A DNA stretch of 64,000 bases from Poecilobothrus nobilitatus (Eukaryota; Arthropoda; Insecta; Diptera; Dolichopodidae). Position numbers and translations under genes: made by a program. Positions 25,941-36,960 of the stretch are shown here, piece by piece; position 1 is the stretch's first letter, and each line of letters starts with the position of its first letter. The notes under the pieces were generated by a model that saw nothing but the letters and a program-made list of their open reading frames with translations, made no database searches and was not told the DNA's origin. The DNA lies in contig OX352772.1 in assembly GCA_947095535.1 (NCBI GenBank), positions 43,791,445-43,855,444 on the forward strand, read 5' to 3'.

Positions 25941-26195
25941 TGTAGGTGTGGTGTATTAACCGAAGAAGTGTGGGTTCGATCCCTGCACAGGTCGTAAGTG
26001 TTTTTTTCTTTACTTACCCCCTTACGACCAAATATAATGTAAACATATAGTATATAATATAAACAAAATAAATAATATTAGTATATAATTTAATAATAGT
26101 ATAAAAATCTATAATGGCCTAAAGTAGCCGATGGTTCAATAATATTGCATTACATTTATGTATGTAATATTAATATAAATAAATAAATAAATAAA
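25941..26195 (+). mobile_element. SINE B copy 1, 5'-truncated
   Basis: Retains the B box GGTTCGATCCC (25973-25983), the CAGGTCGTAAGTG...CTTACGACC hairpin, a shared 3' body (TAGCCGATGGTTCAATAAT) and a (AAAT)n tail. It is nearly identical to 26251-26487 but lacks the A box and first ~35 bases. Confidence 0.75.
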
Positions 26196-26213
26196 TAGTA
26201 TATGTTGAAGGGT

Positions 26214-26487
26214 GGGGCTTCGGTAGCCTAGTGGGTAGGCGTGTGGCGTATTAGCCGAAGGAGTGTGGGTTCGATCCCTGCACAGGTCGTAAGTGTTTTT
26301 TTCTTTACATACCCCCATTACAACCTAATATAATGTAAATATATAGTATATAATATAAACAAAATAAATAATATTAGTATATAATTTAATAATAGTATAA
26401 AAATCTATAATGGCCTTAGTAGCCGATGGTTCAATAATATTGCACTACATTAATGTATGTAATATTAATATAAATAAATAAATAAAT
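26214..26487 (+). mobile_element. SINE B copy 2, full length
   Basis: Starts GGGGCTTCGGTAGCCTAGTG. A box TAGCCTAGTGG is at 26224-26234 and B box GGTTCGATCCC at 26268-26278. Then come a GGTCGTAAG...T-rich...hairpin segment, a body and a (AAAT)n tail. A 12-bp direct repeat with one mismatch flanks it: ATGTTGAAGGGT at 26202-26213 and ATGTTCAAGGGT at 26486-26497. It sits immediately after the tail of copy 1. The minus-strand open frame 26136-26318 is antisense to this SINE and not a gene. Confidence 0.82.
26224..26278 (+). promoter_or_regulatory. RNA polymerase III A and B boxes of SINE B
   Basis: TAGCCTAGTGG matches TRGYNNANNGG; GGTTCGATCCC differs from the B-box consensus at one position. Spacing is 33 bases. 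Confidence 0.65.
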
Positions 26488-26580
26488 GTTCAAGGGTCTT
26501 AGGGTTAATTTAAGAATGTTAAAATGAGTAAAATAAAATTTAGAAAAAAAAGGATCTTAGAGTTTGAATGCTTAAGGATT

Positions 26581-26635
26581 TGACGTATAAAAAAGGGTGT
26601 TTGGATTCAAATGATGCACAGATTGTAAGCAGTTT
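26581..26635 (+). mobile_element. SINE B copy 3, degenerate fragment
   Basis: GGTGTTTGGATTCAAATGAT, then GCACAGATTGTAAG, lines up with AGTGTGGGTTCGATCCCTGC, then ACAGGTCGTAAG, of copies 1 and 2. The promoter box is decayed and the tail is not recognisable. Confidence 0.45.
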
Positions 26636-26732
26636 TAAGAAAGGAAAGGATCTTACTGATCCAATTTTATTTATAAAATTCTCTTTTAGGATCTTTACTA
26701 TTATTTAAAATAATAATTTACTATAATATATA

Positions 26733-26845
26733 AGGCACCGAGGTGGTCTAGTAGGTTTAAAGTAAAATCCTGCACAGGTAGAAAATTTATTAATTCAAAA
26801 CAATTCCCGGCTTACTACCAAATATAATATAAATAAATAAATAAT
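26733..26845 (+). mobile_element. SINE B copy 4, internally deleted
   Basis: GGCACCGAGGTGGTCTAGTA corresponds to the head, TCCTGCACAGGT to the segment after the B box, CTTACTACCAAATATAAT to the body, and it ends in (AAAT)n. The B-box region is deleted. Confidence 0.55.
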
Positions 26846-26978
26846 ATATAAGTTGCAATGTTATGAATATAACCAGAGAAATTAGTTATTATAGTATTGA
26901 ATCTATGTTAATTTAAAATACGACTTCATTAAACGAAGTAAACGATATTTCAAAAAATATTCTATTGACTGCTTAAAG

Positions 26979-27075
26979 TGTTTGATTAGCTCATTAAGTT
27001 CACTAAACTTTGATTAGCTAACTAAGTTTGATTAGCTCACTTAGTGTTTAATTAGCTTAATTTACCTCACTAAAT
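26979..27075. repeat. Irregular tandem repeat of TTTGATTAGCTNACT
   Basis: Four variants of TTGATTAGCTCACTAAG occur within 97 bp at uneven spacing of about 20-30 bp. Confidence 0.7.
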
Positions 27076-30000
27076 TAATTATATTGTTTCAAGTTGTAGA
27101 ATATCTCTTGCTTCAAAGGTAGTCATATACAAAAGTTTAAAATTTATGTCTCTAGTTTTCTTTTATAGGGAAGAAAAAACCTAGAGTATAGGTACAAGAT
27201 TATAAGATAGGTTTCTTCACGTTGGACTACAACATTTACATTTCGAACTATTGAATTCTACAATTTCGAATGCACATGGAAATCGTATATATTCTAACCT
27301 ATATTGAAACATTTTAACAGCTGGTATGTATTCTACTTGGCTGAACTTTGGTAACTACATATTATATAGCTGTTATATATAAAATTTCTTGAATACCATA
27401 TAAAATAATATTTCTAGACGTTTTCCAAGAAGAAAGGAAATATTATGTCGATCATATTTTATTTAAATTGTTTTTAACTCTTTTTGTTTTTTTTTCTTTT
27501 ATTATGATTTTTTTTTATTTCTGACCTCATTTTAATCGTTTTAACCTATAGTTTTAAGAATTCTTTTGATCCCAAATAAGAAAACAAAATTAAGGATTTT
27601 CTTTTTCTGAATTTAATAAAACAAAAACTAAAATTTAAAAGAAAAAAAAAATAGGGTTCAATATACTGATATTAAACAGCTTTAAAGCAACAATTAAATT
27701 TGTAAAGTTTTACCATCATAATATAAAAGTACGTTACAATACACCAACAACACACAAATATTATTGTAATGTTAAGAAGTGATGAAAAGATTCATGCCCA
27801 GAAGGCGTATCAAATATGTAAAAATAAAAAGAAAAATTTAACAAAAAAAAAAACCCATAAAAAAAACAAATCCTTTAATTCCCTGTTTTTATTTTTTTTT
27901 TAAATTTTTTTAATAATAAAAAATGCAAAGAAAAACTTGGTGTTGCTTGAATAATTTTATGTATATGTAACGCCATCTCGCAGTCTAAATTGCAATGAAA
28001 TAAAACACTTACATTAAAAATACAAGAGATTGAATGTGGGTGAAAACAGAGTAAAAAAAAAAAAAAATTTTGTAAATATTTTATTCGTTTTCCTTTTTTT
28101 TTCTTTTAAAGGTTTAGGCGAGGTTTGCAAGTTAAAGCACTTGTTTTTTTTTTTTTTTTTTTGTACTTTAAAATTTAACTTTTACCATTACGTTTTTCCG
28201 ATGTATATGCATAAATACACAAACATAGAAATTTATGTATGTAAATATATATATGCTTGTCTATTCCGAATAACGGTGTATCAAATAAGGCTAAGGACTA
28301 AAAAATCAAATTAGTACCATCAGGACAATAAAAAACAAAAAAAAAAACAAGGAAAAAATGAAAGAAATAGTATCAAAACAAAAAAGCAAATGAATTTTTC
28401 TTAAAAAGGTGGAGGTGAAATAAAATAAAAACGAAAACAAACAAAAAAGACGTGAAATAAAATAAAAACAAAAACAATTTTAATAAAGGTGTGTTTCAAA
28501 CTGTTTAAAAGTAGAAAATAAAGGAAATAGGAAGTATTTTAGTAAAAAAATTATGGTGTTTTGTTTTTAATTTTTTTTAGTTGCTTTTGTTTGTTTTTTT
28601 GTTGTTATTTTGTAAATCAATGGAAAAGAAAATTTACTTGATAATTTTATTGAGAAAAATAGTCGAAAAGACAATTAGAAGTAAAAAAAAAAAAATTAAA
28701 TAATTGTAAAATTCAACAACAAAAAAGGTACAAATATTGTTTAAGAGAAGGAGAAAAAGAGTTTTCTAATTGCTTTTAATTTGCTATTTTTTGATCTTTT
28801 TACAAAAATAAAACAATATGTTAACTTTATTGACATTGGACTGTCAGCTTAAGAAGACATATAAACATATACATATATGAGATTTCTTCTTTTTTAATTG
28901 CTATGCATAAATTTTCATTTTCGTTTTGCAAAATTACGTTAAATATTTTTGTTGAAAGTCTGTTGTTTTTACAACAAATATTATTTCACTACTCTGTACA
29001 CCAATTTAAATCAAGAACTTCAATAGAAAGTAATTAAAATAACATGGTATAAAGTTGTGTCATCTCTCATCTTGTCACAAGAAGTAAAATTCATAATTTT
29101 GCAACATTCCGAATTCACTATTTATACTACCAACTAAAAGAATTCTGCCCTTTTTAAAAAATGATGCGATTGCATTTTACTGAAATTAATGAAACTAATT
29201 TAGAAAGTTGAAAGCTGAAAAAGAGGACATTTTTATTGTTCGTTTATGTGTTATTTTGCCTAAAGAATGCATGCATCAAATTCCGACCAACTTTTGTGAG
29301 GAGTTTTTCTTTGAATTCGGAAAAGTGGCGGTACTTGTCTATCAGGTGCTTTTCTCCGTTTCAAAACGATAAAATAAGTTTCAAAGAGCTTTCATGTATT
29401 TTCGTTTTATTGTTAAAAAAAATATGACCGGTTAGGTTAGGTAGAATTTTTGACAAACTGTTCATTACTTTATGTCAAAAAGGGTAAATTGTCATAGGAC
29501 ATCTACGACTTTTGCGAGCAATGCGGTGGAAAACTGCATGTATTAAAGTAGAATTGAATATTTCATAAAACCATGGAAATTAATATGCAATAATGATAAA
29601 AGGAAAATTATGTATTTTCTAAGCAAATAAAACTATTGTGGGTTTTAATTTCAAATTATTGAATTTAATACAACGCATGTTGAAAATAAAGAATTTTAAT
29701 TAAAATCTTAAAGGATTTCTTTATAAAATTTTAATAAGATTTATTTGTAAATATCCCTTTCTTCCTGTATTTTAATCCTTTTCATGTTAAGTTGTGTTGT
29801 GTAGAATTAATGTTGATTACTGATTATTTTACTAATTGATTTTATTAATTTTATATTTTATTAAAAAATTGTTCAATATAGAATAACAAAATTTTGAATT
29901 TTTATTATTCCTAAAGTAATGTAGTGGTTTGTATTAACTTTGTAATTTATTATAAAAATAATTTAATCTATAATAATTCCAAACAGAAACTATATTATAT

Positions 30001-30077
30001 ATTACCTAATATTTTATTATATCAAACAAGTATAATATGTATTTTAAATTTTAAAAACAATAAAAACATTTTAAAAC
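27076..30077. other. AT-rich non-coding DNA, no gene seen
   Basis: Only A/T-rich sequence and homopolymers. The frames at 28030-28314 and 29236-29427 lack motifs. A two-to-three-copy GGTTA run at 29430-29443 is too short to call telomere-like. Confidence 0.6.
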
Positions 30078-30090
30078 ATATAATTTAATG

Positions 30091-30262
30091 GGGGCCTCGG
30101 TGGCCTTGTAGATAAGAGCGTATAAAATACGCTGTAAACATTGAGGGAGTGTGGGATCGAATCTCACACACGTCGTTAGAGTTATTTCCCCTTACGACAT
30201 TTACATCCACGCCTGAACACGAAAAGGTGTGTGCAGAGAAATGCATTAAAAAAAATATATAT
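30091..30262 (+). mobile_element. SINE A, full-length copy with target duplication
   Basis: Begins GGGGCCTCGGTGGCCTTGTA (degenerate A box), then has a B-box region GGGATCGAATC, a GTCGTTAGAG...CCTTACGAC hairpin, a CACGCCTGAACA block and an A-rich tail. A perfect 13-bp direct repeat, ATATAATTTAATG, flanks it at 30078-30090 and 30263-30275, the mark of target-primed insertion. The minus-strand open frame 30085-30378 is antisense to the SINE and not a gene. Confidence 0.88.
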
Positions 30263-30289
30263 ATATAATTTAATGATTCCGGATCAGAA

Positions 30290-30600
30290 TGTGGCAAGTA
30301 AAAACTTCGGAAGCAATAATGTTGTGTTAAAAATATCGCATTGAGAAAATGTAGGGGACAAAATGTCGCGATAATCAATTTAATTTTAATTAAAAATGTT
30401 TTGGAAAAAGGGAATATAGCTCTGATTTTAAATCCAACACTAAAATTCCTTAATTATTCTCTAACAACCGTATAACTCTAATTTTGAATTCAACTCTAAA
30501 ATCCCTCCTCCCGGCATTTTGTCCGACGAAATTTTATTAATGTAATATTTTTGACTCGACATTTTCATTTTCGACTTTTTGCCGCTTTTGGGATGTTGCA
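30290..30600. repeat. Decayed repeat with CGACATTTTGTCG-type words
   Basis: GGGACAAAATGTCGCGATAA at 30354 and GGCATTTTGTCCGACGAAAT at 30513 are near inverse copies. Between them lies a relative of the 9781 unit (GGAAAAAGGGAATA, CCAACACTAAAATTCC). No boundaries are visible. Confidence 0.4.
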
Positions 30601-30604
30601 TAAT

Positions 30605-30856
30605 TTAATAGAATTTATTTAAGGGTTTGTTTTGATTGTTTAAACGGTTAATAAGAATTTGTTTAATATAGTCATGGTATCTCATGGTGGATGCATATAA
30701 AATTAAATAAGTAAATATTGCTACCAATACAAAAATAGTTCTCCACACATATGTAGCGTTCCGATAGTGAATTATCAACTGATCAAGCATGAGATTAATT
30801 AGGATGAAGTATGAATAAATTAGTTTCGAGTACAATAGATTGTGTAAATTTGTCAA
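30605..30856 (-). other. Unassigned open frame with one predicted membrane segment
   Basis: An 83-codon minus-strand frame, opening with TTG rather than ATG (first Met about codon 23). Its composition is less biased than other frames here. A hydrophobic run, TIFVLVAIFTYLILYA, follows YRNATYVWR and precedes the polar MRYHDYIKQILINRLNN, so a single membrane-spanning segment is possible. I do not recognise a family. A stop lies just upstream in frame, and no convincing splice acceptor joins it to another exon. It may be chance. Confidence 0.15.
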
Positions 30857-31666
30857 TTTTCTTTATTTATTTAAAACTATAATATTAAAAAAAAAAATCA
30901 TTTTGATATTGATATTGCACTTAACTAGTTAGTACATTACAAGCGAGTACTTTTGATTCATACAATTATTATTATTATTTGTTTACTTTTTACATTTTTG
31001 TACTTTAATTTTTTTTCCAAATATTTTATTTAATAACAAGTGGTGTTGCATTATTCCTAGATAAGACGGAACAACTACAAAATGTTTTTTTTTTCTTTTA
31101 AATTAAGCATTAATTTACCTTTTTAATAATCAGGAACCTAATTTGGTAAAAATTTACAAAAACAGATTTATTGCTTATCATAACATAACATTTAATCTAG
31201 AGATATAATTTTCATCTCAATTTTGTGTATTAATATTCTTAATAATTTATTTCATTGAAGTTTCAATTGATCTCATTGGTGTCTTTCGAAATAGACACTT
31301 ATCGCCAAGAAAACAAAAATATGGTACTTATAGATAATAATGTATTTTTATAATTTTTATATTTTTCATATTGGAAAAAATTAAATATTTAAAACTAATA
31401 ATGATGTTTGTAATAAGATTTAAATTTAACCTAACTTAACCAAACTTGAGCTGGCTTAAACTATTTAATCTACTTAAAAATTATATAATAAATATTTAGC
31501 ACTGTTCATAAGTATTTTCCAACTATAAAATAATTTCCGCTATAAACATGTCCAATTTCAGATTTCTTCGTTTATATTGTCCGGTTTGTATTTTATAAGT
31601 TCACATGTAACCCTTCTATTATAGTGGTATATTATAGTTTTGAATATAACCATTTTTATCTAAAAA
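30857..31666. other. AT-rich non-coding DNA, no gene seen
   Basis: A/T-rich sequence only. Confidence 0.6.
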
Positions 31667-33252
31667 GACGAGGAAGAATACAGTTGCCTTTGTCAACTTT
31701 TAGATACCCGTACGAACCGTTAGTATGTTCACAGCCACTCTTCCTACAATATTATTTTTTTAATATTTTAGTATTTTAAAATAATTTGGGTGAATTTTAT
31801 AATTTCTAGAACTATGGGTTGTACATATATTTAAACTATATGTTTATATGTACATTCTTCAAAAGCAGATTCTCACCTTCCACATAACGATTATCAATCC
31901 AAAACTTTTTCAAATATTCTATAGTACCATTTAATACTAAGCGGTAAATGTATATTAAATTTACTTAGTACAAAATAGTAAATATAATTTTAAATATTAT
32001 ATTATATTATATTTAAATATTCCATTGACAGAATAATTTCTTATAAGTACAATAAAATACATATATGTATGTAAATACGGCGCTATATAATATACATATA
32101 TACTCTTATCATTCATTCACTAGTGACATATACGATATGTAAATAAACATGATATTATATAAGTATGTATATATATCAATATCATATAAATAATAATAAA
32201 AATTCTTCAAGCAACCGTTATATTGTTTATTTATTTACATTTTTATGTACTACGCATTATATCCTCAACAATTTCAAATTATCGAGTAAAACAAAATGGA
32301 AAAAATTCGTTTTAAAGAAATTTGTTAGAAAATTTGAAAAAATCAAGTAACACTTTCGTCAATTATAAAGTAACCCTATATTATTAAAAAAACTTATTAA
32401 CAGAAATAAGAGTATAATATTAAAGCTTTAATTTTTGTGTATTACTTCAAAAAAATTTTAACAGGTGTTCAAGTTACAGGTGTTTAAAAATAGGAAATTT
32501 TCAGTTTTTGACCCCTTACAGCTCCTAAACGGGGGGTGATACAAAAAAAATTTCTGAAATGACTCATACTAATTTTCAAAGATCTAACTTCTGTCAAAAT
32601 TTGAAGTTTCCAACTTTAACCGTTTAGGAGATGGAAGGGTTAAAGGATTTTGCAAAATTTGAGTTTTGTATAACGGTAAATTAAGACACTGTATGCCACA
32701 AATATATATTTATTGTATATATACTTTTAAAGCTAATGAAAGTAGTAATCGTTTGGCGTTTTCAAAATGAAGATATACCTTATACAACTTGTGCTATAAC
32801 AATTGAAATATAGAGCTTTTTTGAACCTTTGGGGAGCTGTAGCTCCGTAACGGGTGGGGCTACAAAAAAAAGTTATTAAAAATAAAATTAATGTTTTGTG
32901 AGATCTATCAGTAGTTGAAATTTCATAGCTCTATTGCAAAAAAAATGTGGGGATCTAAAAGTTAGGTGTTCGAGAGCTACCCTAAGGCTTGGTCCAAACT
33001 CAACCAAAAAAAATAGGGAACCTACAAATTACTCCCAAAATATTTTGTGTAAATTTCAAGATTCTAGCTTTCTTAGTTTTTGAGTTAGCGTGCTGACGGA
33101 CGGACGGACGGACGGACGGACATGGCTCAAAAGTCTTAGAATTTTTTTCTGATCCGATCCATACCTTTGAAGGTATATCTAGCTCGCTTATTTCGAGGTG
33201 TTACAAACGGAGGAGTAATTTTATTATACCCGATCCTATCGTACGGGTATAA
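31667..33252 (-). mobile_element. mini-me/DINE-1-like element (Helentron-related), minus strand
   Basis: Ends are marked by an 11-bp inverted pair, ATACCCGTACG at 31704-31714 and CGTACGGGTAT at 33240-33250. Next to the right end is a second ATACCCGATC motif (33226). On the element strand, TTTGTAACACC follows the left motif and (GTCC)n lies further in (plus 33095-33121, as GGAC). The last part carries a stem-loop, AGTTG-N7-CAACT (plus 31682-31698), followed about 9 bases later by CCTCGT at the 3' end. The same order of parts is seen at 47511-49563. The interior contains a module shared with 3690-4845 (TACAGCTCCTAAACGGGGGG, ATAACGGTAAATTAAG). It is non-coding, so non-autonomous. Confidence 0.68.
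33095..33121. repeat. (GGAC)n microsatellite
   Basis: Six to seven GGAC tetramers, equal to (GTCC)n on the strand of the element that contains it. Confidence 0.95.
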
Positions 33253-36200
33253 TAAAATGCTCAGGAGATATAAATCCCGTATACTGCTAATTCTGGTAGA
33301 ATATATGTGATATTAAACTATTTTCCGGAGTGCAAAAATACACCCTTTAATATATTTCACTTTTTTTTTAAAAAATTTGCATATATTTAGGCTGATTTAA
33401 TTAATAAGCATTTTGTAATTCATTTTATTTATTTATTTATTTATTTTAATATCATAAATCAAAGGTGATAATTCAATATTACTAAATCCATCATATACTA
33501 TAAGTTAATATCCACAATAGGTTGAACACTAGTGTTGTAAGTCAAACAAGTAAGTGAAGAAACCCAGTTATTTTACATTTTTATATATTTATACTTTTAT
33601 AAGTTCGGCAGCTTTTATCCAATAATTGGGTGCTTTTGGTACTGTTAATAATTTGAAATTTAATAATTGAAAGGTCATGATACTGTTCTATAATAATCTA
33701 GCGTGAGATAAGATAGTATGCAAACTTTCAACTGATTTGAAGTTCGATGAATTGAGATATAACCATTCAAGGGTGATGGGGGCGGAAAATACACATAAAC
33801 AAAGCCAATGGAAGTGAAATTGAAATAAAATGTGAGATAAAATTAAATAATAACCCTATTTAATTATTAAAAATAATATTTTACATTTTTTTTTTGTTTG
33901 AAATTTCTGAAATTTAATTTATGATTACATTATATTTGAGTATCTAAACTAAAATTTCTAATTGATTGATTTTTTTTTTCGATATAAAAATAAAAACTGG
34001 AAAACATTTTTTTTTTACTTGGGGGTAACTAAAAGTTGGGGTTTTCTATAGTGAAATTATTGAATGCTTTCTAATTTTCTATTATATTATTAATTTATAT
34101 TAAAAATTAACTATATTAATAAAAGTATTTACTAATTTGTATTTTTTTTTTGTACTCAAATCAAAACAGTCAATATCCTTTTAATATAAGGACTTTTGCT
34201 TAATTTGAACCTTCTTATGATATATGATAACGCAATATTATTATAATCTATCTAGAAAATTGCATTTAGTAAATTTTTTATAATCATTTTTTTTTTTATA
34301 TATTTTTTTGATATTCTATTTGAAAGCATAAATGGAAATGACATGGTAATAACAGTAATTTACAAAAAAAAAAAAATGGAAAAAAGGAATCAACTATAAC
34401 AATCATTCAAATATTAATTTGAAAAAAAAAAAAAAAATTACAACCATTATTATTTCAATTGGTAATGTCAACATTAAAATATAAAAAACGATAATTTAAG
34501 AATAGAAAGAAAATAAAAAATAAACTGTAGATATAAAATAAATTTTAATATTTAACCAATCGATAAAAGATTGATTTTTTTTTTTTTTTTGTTTTTTTTT
34601 AATAAATATATCAAACCAAACAATAATCACATTTGAATTAAAATTTTAGATTGATAGGTTAAAATACGAAAAAGAAAAAATTATGAATTTTTTATAAAGT
34701 CATAGTGAAAATTTCTATTAAAAGAGTCAAAAAAAAAAAAAACAAAAGGAAACAAAACATGACATTTTACTATTTAAATTTTCAATTTACATTTGTTTTT
34801 TTTTTTTTTGTGATAATACAGTGAAGTTTAAAAATTATAGAACAAATTTAATTTTTGAATACTTGAACGGTCTTCGCCTCGAAGCATATTTATTTATAAT
34901 TCTAAGAATTGCTAAAATTCTTTGATTGCGATTTTTAAGCGAAATTATTTATACCGTAAATTAATATACCGTAATTTAATGTAAGATTAAATTACGGTAT
35001 ATTTAAGCGCCGATTTATATTGTAATATTGATTTCTGTTGTATTATAAGTCAAAATGATAGTATTTTAATTCTAGTAGAAAAAATCGAAAGCTAAGTTTT
35101 AATTTATTCATAATTAATTGGTTACAGTTTAATTAAATAAATTTTTTTCGTTCGATAGATGAATGGATAGAGTTAAAACTTATAGAGGAGAGAACTAGAG
35201 CTGTACAAAGTCTTTAATTTAAAAGTCTGATCGTGTTTTGAAATTTTCGTGTTTTAAAATCTTATGTTTTAAAAACTTTAACTATTTATCTGTTGCTTCG
35301 GAATATTTTTCAAACAAAAATGACAATGGAAAAACAATATAAGTTTTATGATGACTCACGGAAGTTGTACCAAAACGGTGTTAACGTGATCTTTGTCACG
35401 ACCGATCGAAATAACTTCACTTATACGAACCAAATAACGAATCAAAATTGGTATGAAAGTTTTCATTAATTTGTTTATCGGGAGTTCGAAAATCTCTACA
35501 TATTTTTAGGATTTTATAATTGAAATATCGTGTAAGTCGGAAATTTTGATTTATGGAATCAAGAGATTTTATTGTTGGAATATTTAAAATGAGATTAATT
35601 TTAAAATGTTAGATTTTAAAATACACTAGATTTTAAAATACAGATTACTAGATAATTAAATGCGATGATTTAAAAACAATGATTTTTTAGTTGAACTTGA
35701 ACCTTTAACTAACCTGATTCTTAGTTCTTTAGTATACTTAGTAAGAGGAATAAATGTTATTGAATGTTTAGTATATTTTTAATATTCCTAAACTATTCAT
35801 ATAAATTATACCGAAAGGAAATTTTTTATAGAGAAAATTTTGTTCAATTCTGTATATAATATAATAATTTGTCCAATTTAACAGTACTGATTCTTCATAT
35901 ATACTTTTGTTATAATTAAAAATTTTCTATAAATTCTATAAATTTCCACACGCTCTTCGTCACAAAAATTCATTAATAATGCATTAAAAAGTCACGATAA
36001 AATTATTTTAACTGTAGGTTAAAGTATTCGTTTAATATTTTTGTTTTTGTTTTTTTTTTTTTAAAGTGGTTGGGAAGAATAAAAATTGATTTTTCAACAA
36101 AATAAAAAAAAAATGTAATAAATTTGTTAAATTTTTCTCCCAAAAAAAAAACAAAAAACACGTAAAAAAATATGAACTTAATAATAATAACAATTTTCAA

Positions 36201-36619
36201 GTCAAAAAAAAATATTACAAATGCTATCACACAAATCAAAAATTTTTACAACTTTTTATAAAATTTATAGTAAATGCATTAGAAATAGAAAAAAATGCAA
36301 ATACTGCAAGATCTTCCTTTAACATTCTTAAGTGAAAATGAAATTTGATTTTATTTAAATTTTCCTATAGTCTTAATATTGCATACTTATAGCTACAGTT
36401 CTTATAGCTAATATTAATGCTTTTGACTACATGCTTTCCACAAAAAAATTGTTTCCCAGAATATCTTATTATAATAAAAATCAGTAATCCACAAATAATG
36501 AATAAAAAAATTAAGCTAGATTGGTCATTATGTTGATTAAAACTGGGTTTCGATATAAAATAATTGCTGCTTTTTAGCACATTTTCAAAAAAAAATTTGA
36601 ACAAAAATTGCATATTCAG
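33253..36619. other. AT-rich non-coding DNA, no gene seen
   Basis: Contains a short (TTTA)n run near 33425-33446, many homopolymer tracts and one strong hairpin (listed). Open frames at 36003-36239 and 36365-36613 (minus) have F/I/K-rich chance composition. Confidence 0.6.
34963..35003. repeat. 18-bp-stem hairpin
   Basis: The arm at 34963-34980 (AATATACCGTAATTTAAT) is an exact reverse complement of 34986-35003, with a 5-base loop GTAAG. Confidence 0.85.
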
Positions 36620-36960
36620 TTCACTCTGCTCGTTTGTCTGTCTGTGCGGGTGTTTACAAAAGTTTTAGATTGTTTAAAGTAGAGGATTGAACTTTTAACT
36701 ACGGATAGACATCGAAAATAAAAATTAATTTTATAAAATTAAATGTATTTTATGTAGTCCCACACGTTATGCAGCTTACAGCTACAACACCCCAAAATTC
36801 GATAACCTTATATACCTTTTAAAATTTGTTATATAACACAAGTTCTACAAGATAATCTTCAGACTGAAAATGCGAAACGACAGTGAATTTTTGCCATATG
36901 GTATTTTAATTTACCGTTATGCTACACTCAATTTTTGACTAAAATTCTTGACCATAAATT
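36620..36960 (+). repeat. Decayed mini-me-like module with (GTCT)n
   Basis: Begins CTCGTTTGTCTGTCTGTGCG and, read in reverse complement, shows TAACGGTAAATTAAAATACC and GTAGCTGTAAGCTGCATAAC, landmarks of the modules at 3690-4845 and 32470-32710. Opposite in orientation to those two. Confidence 0.55.

Noticed and set aside
29430..29443. GGTTAGGTTAGG, resembling the insect telomere repeat TTAGG
   Set aside because: Only two to three units; expected by chance in 64 kb of A/T-rich DNA with T/G-rich tracts.
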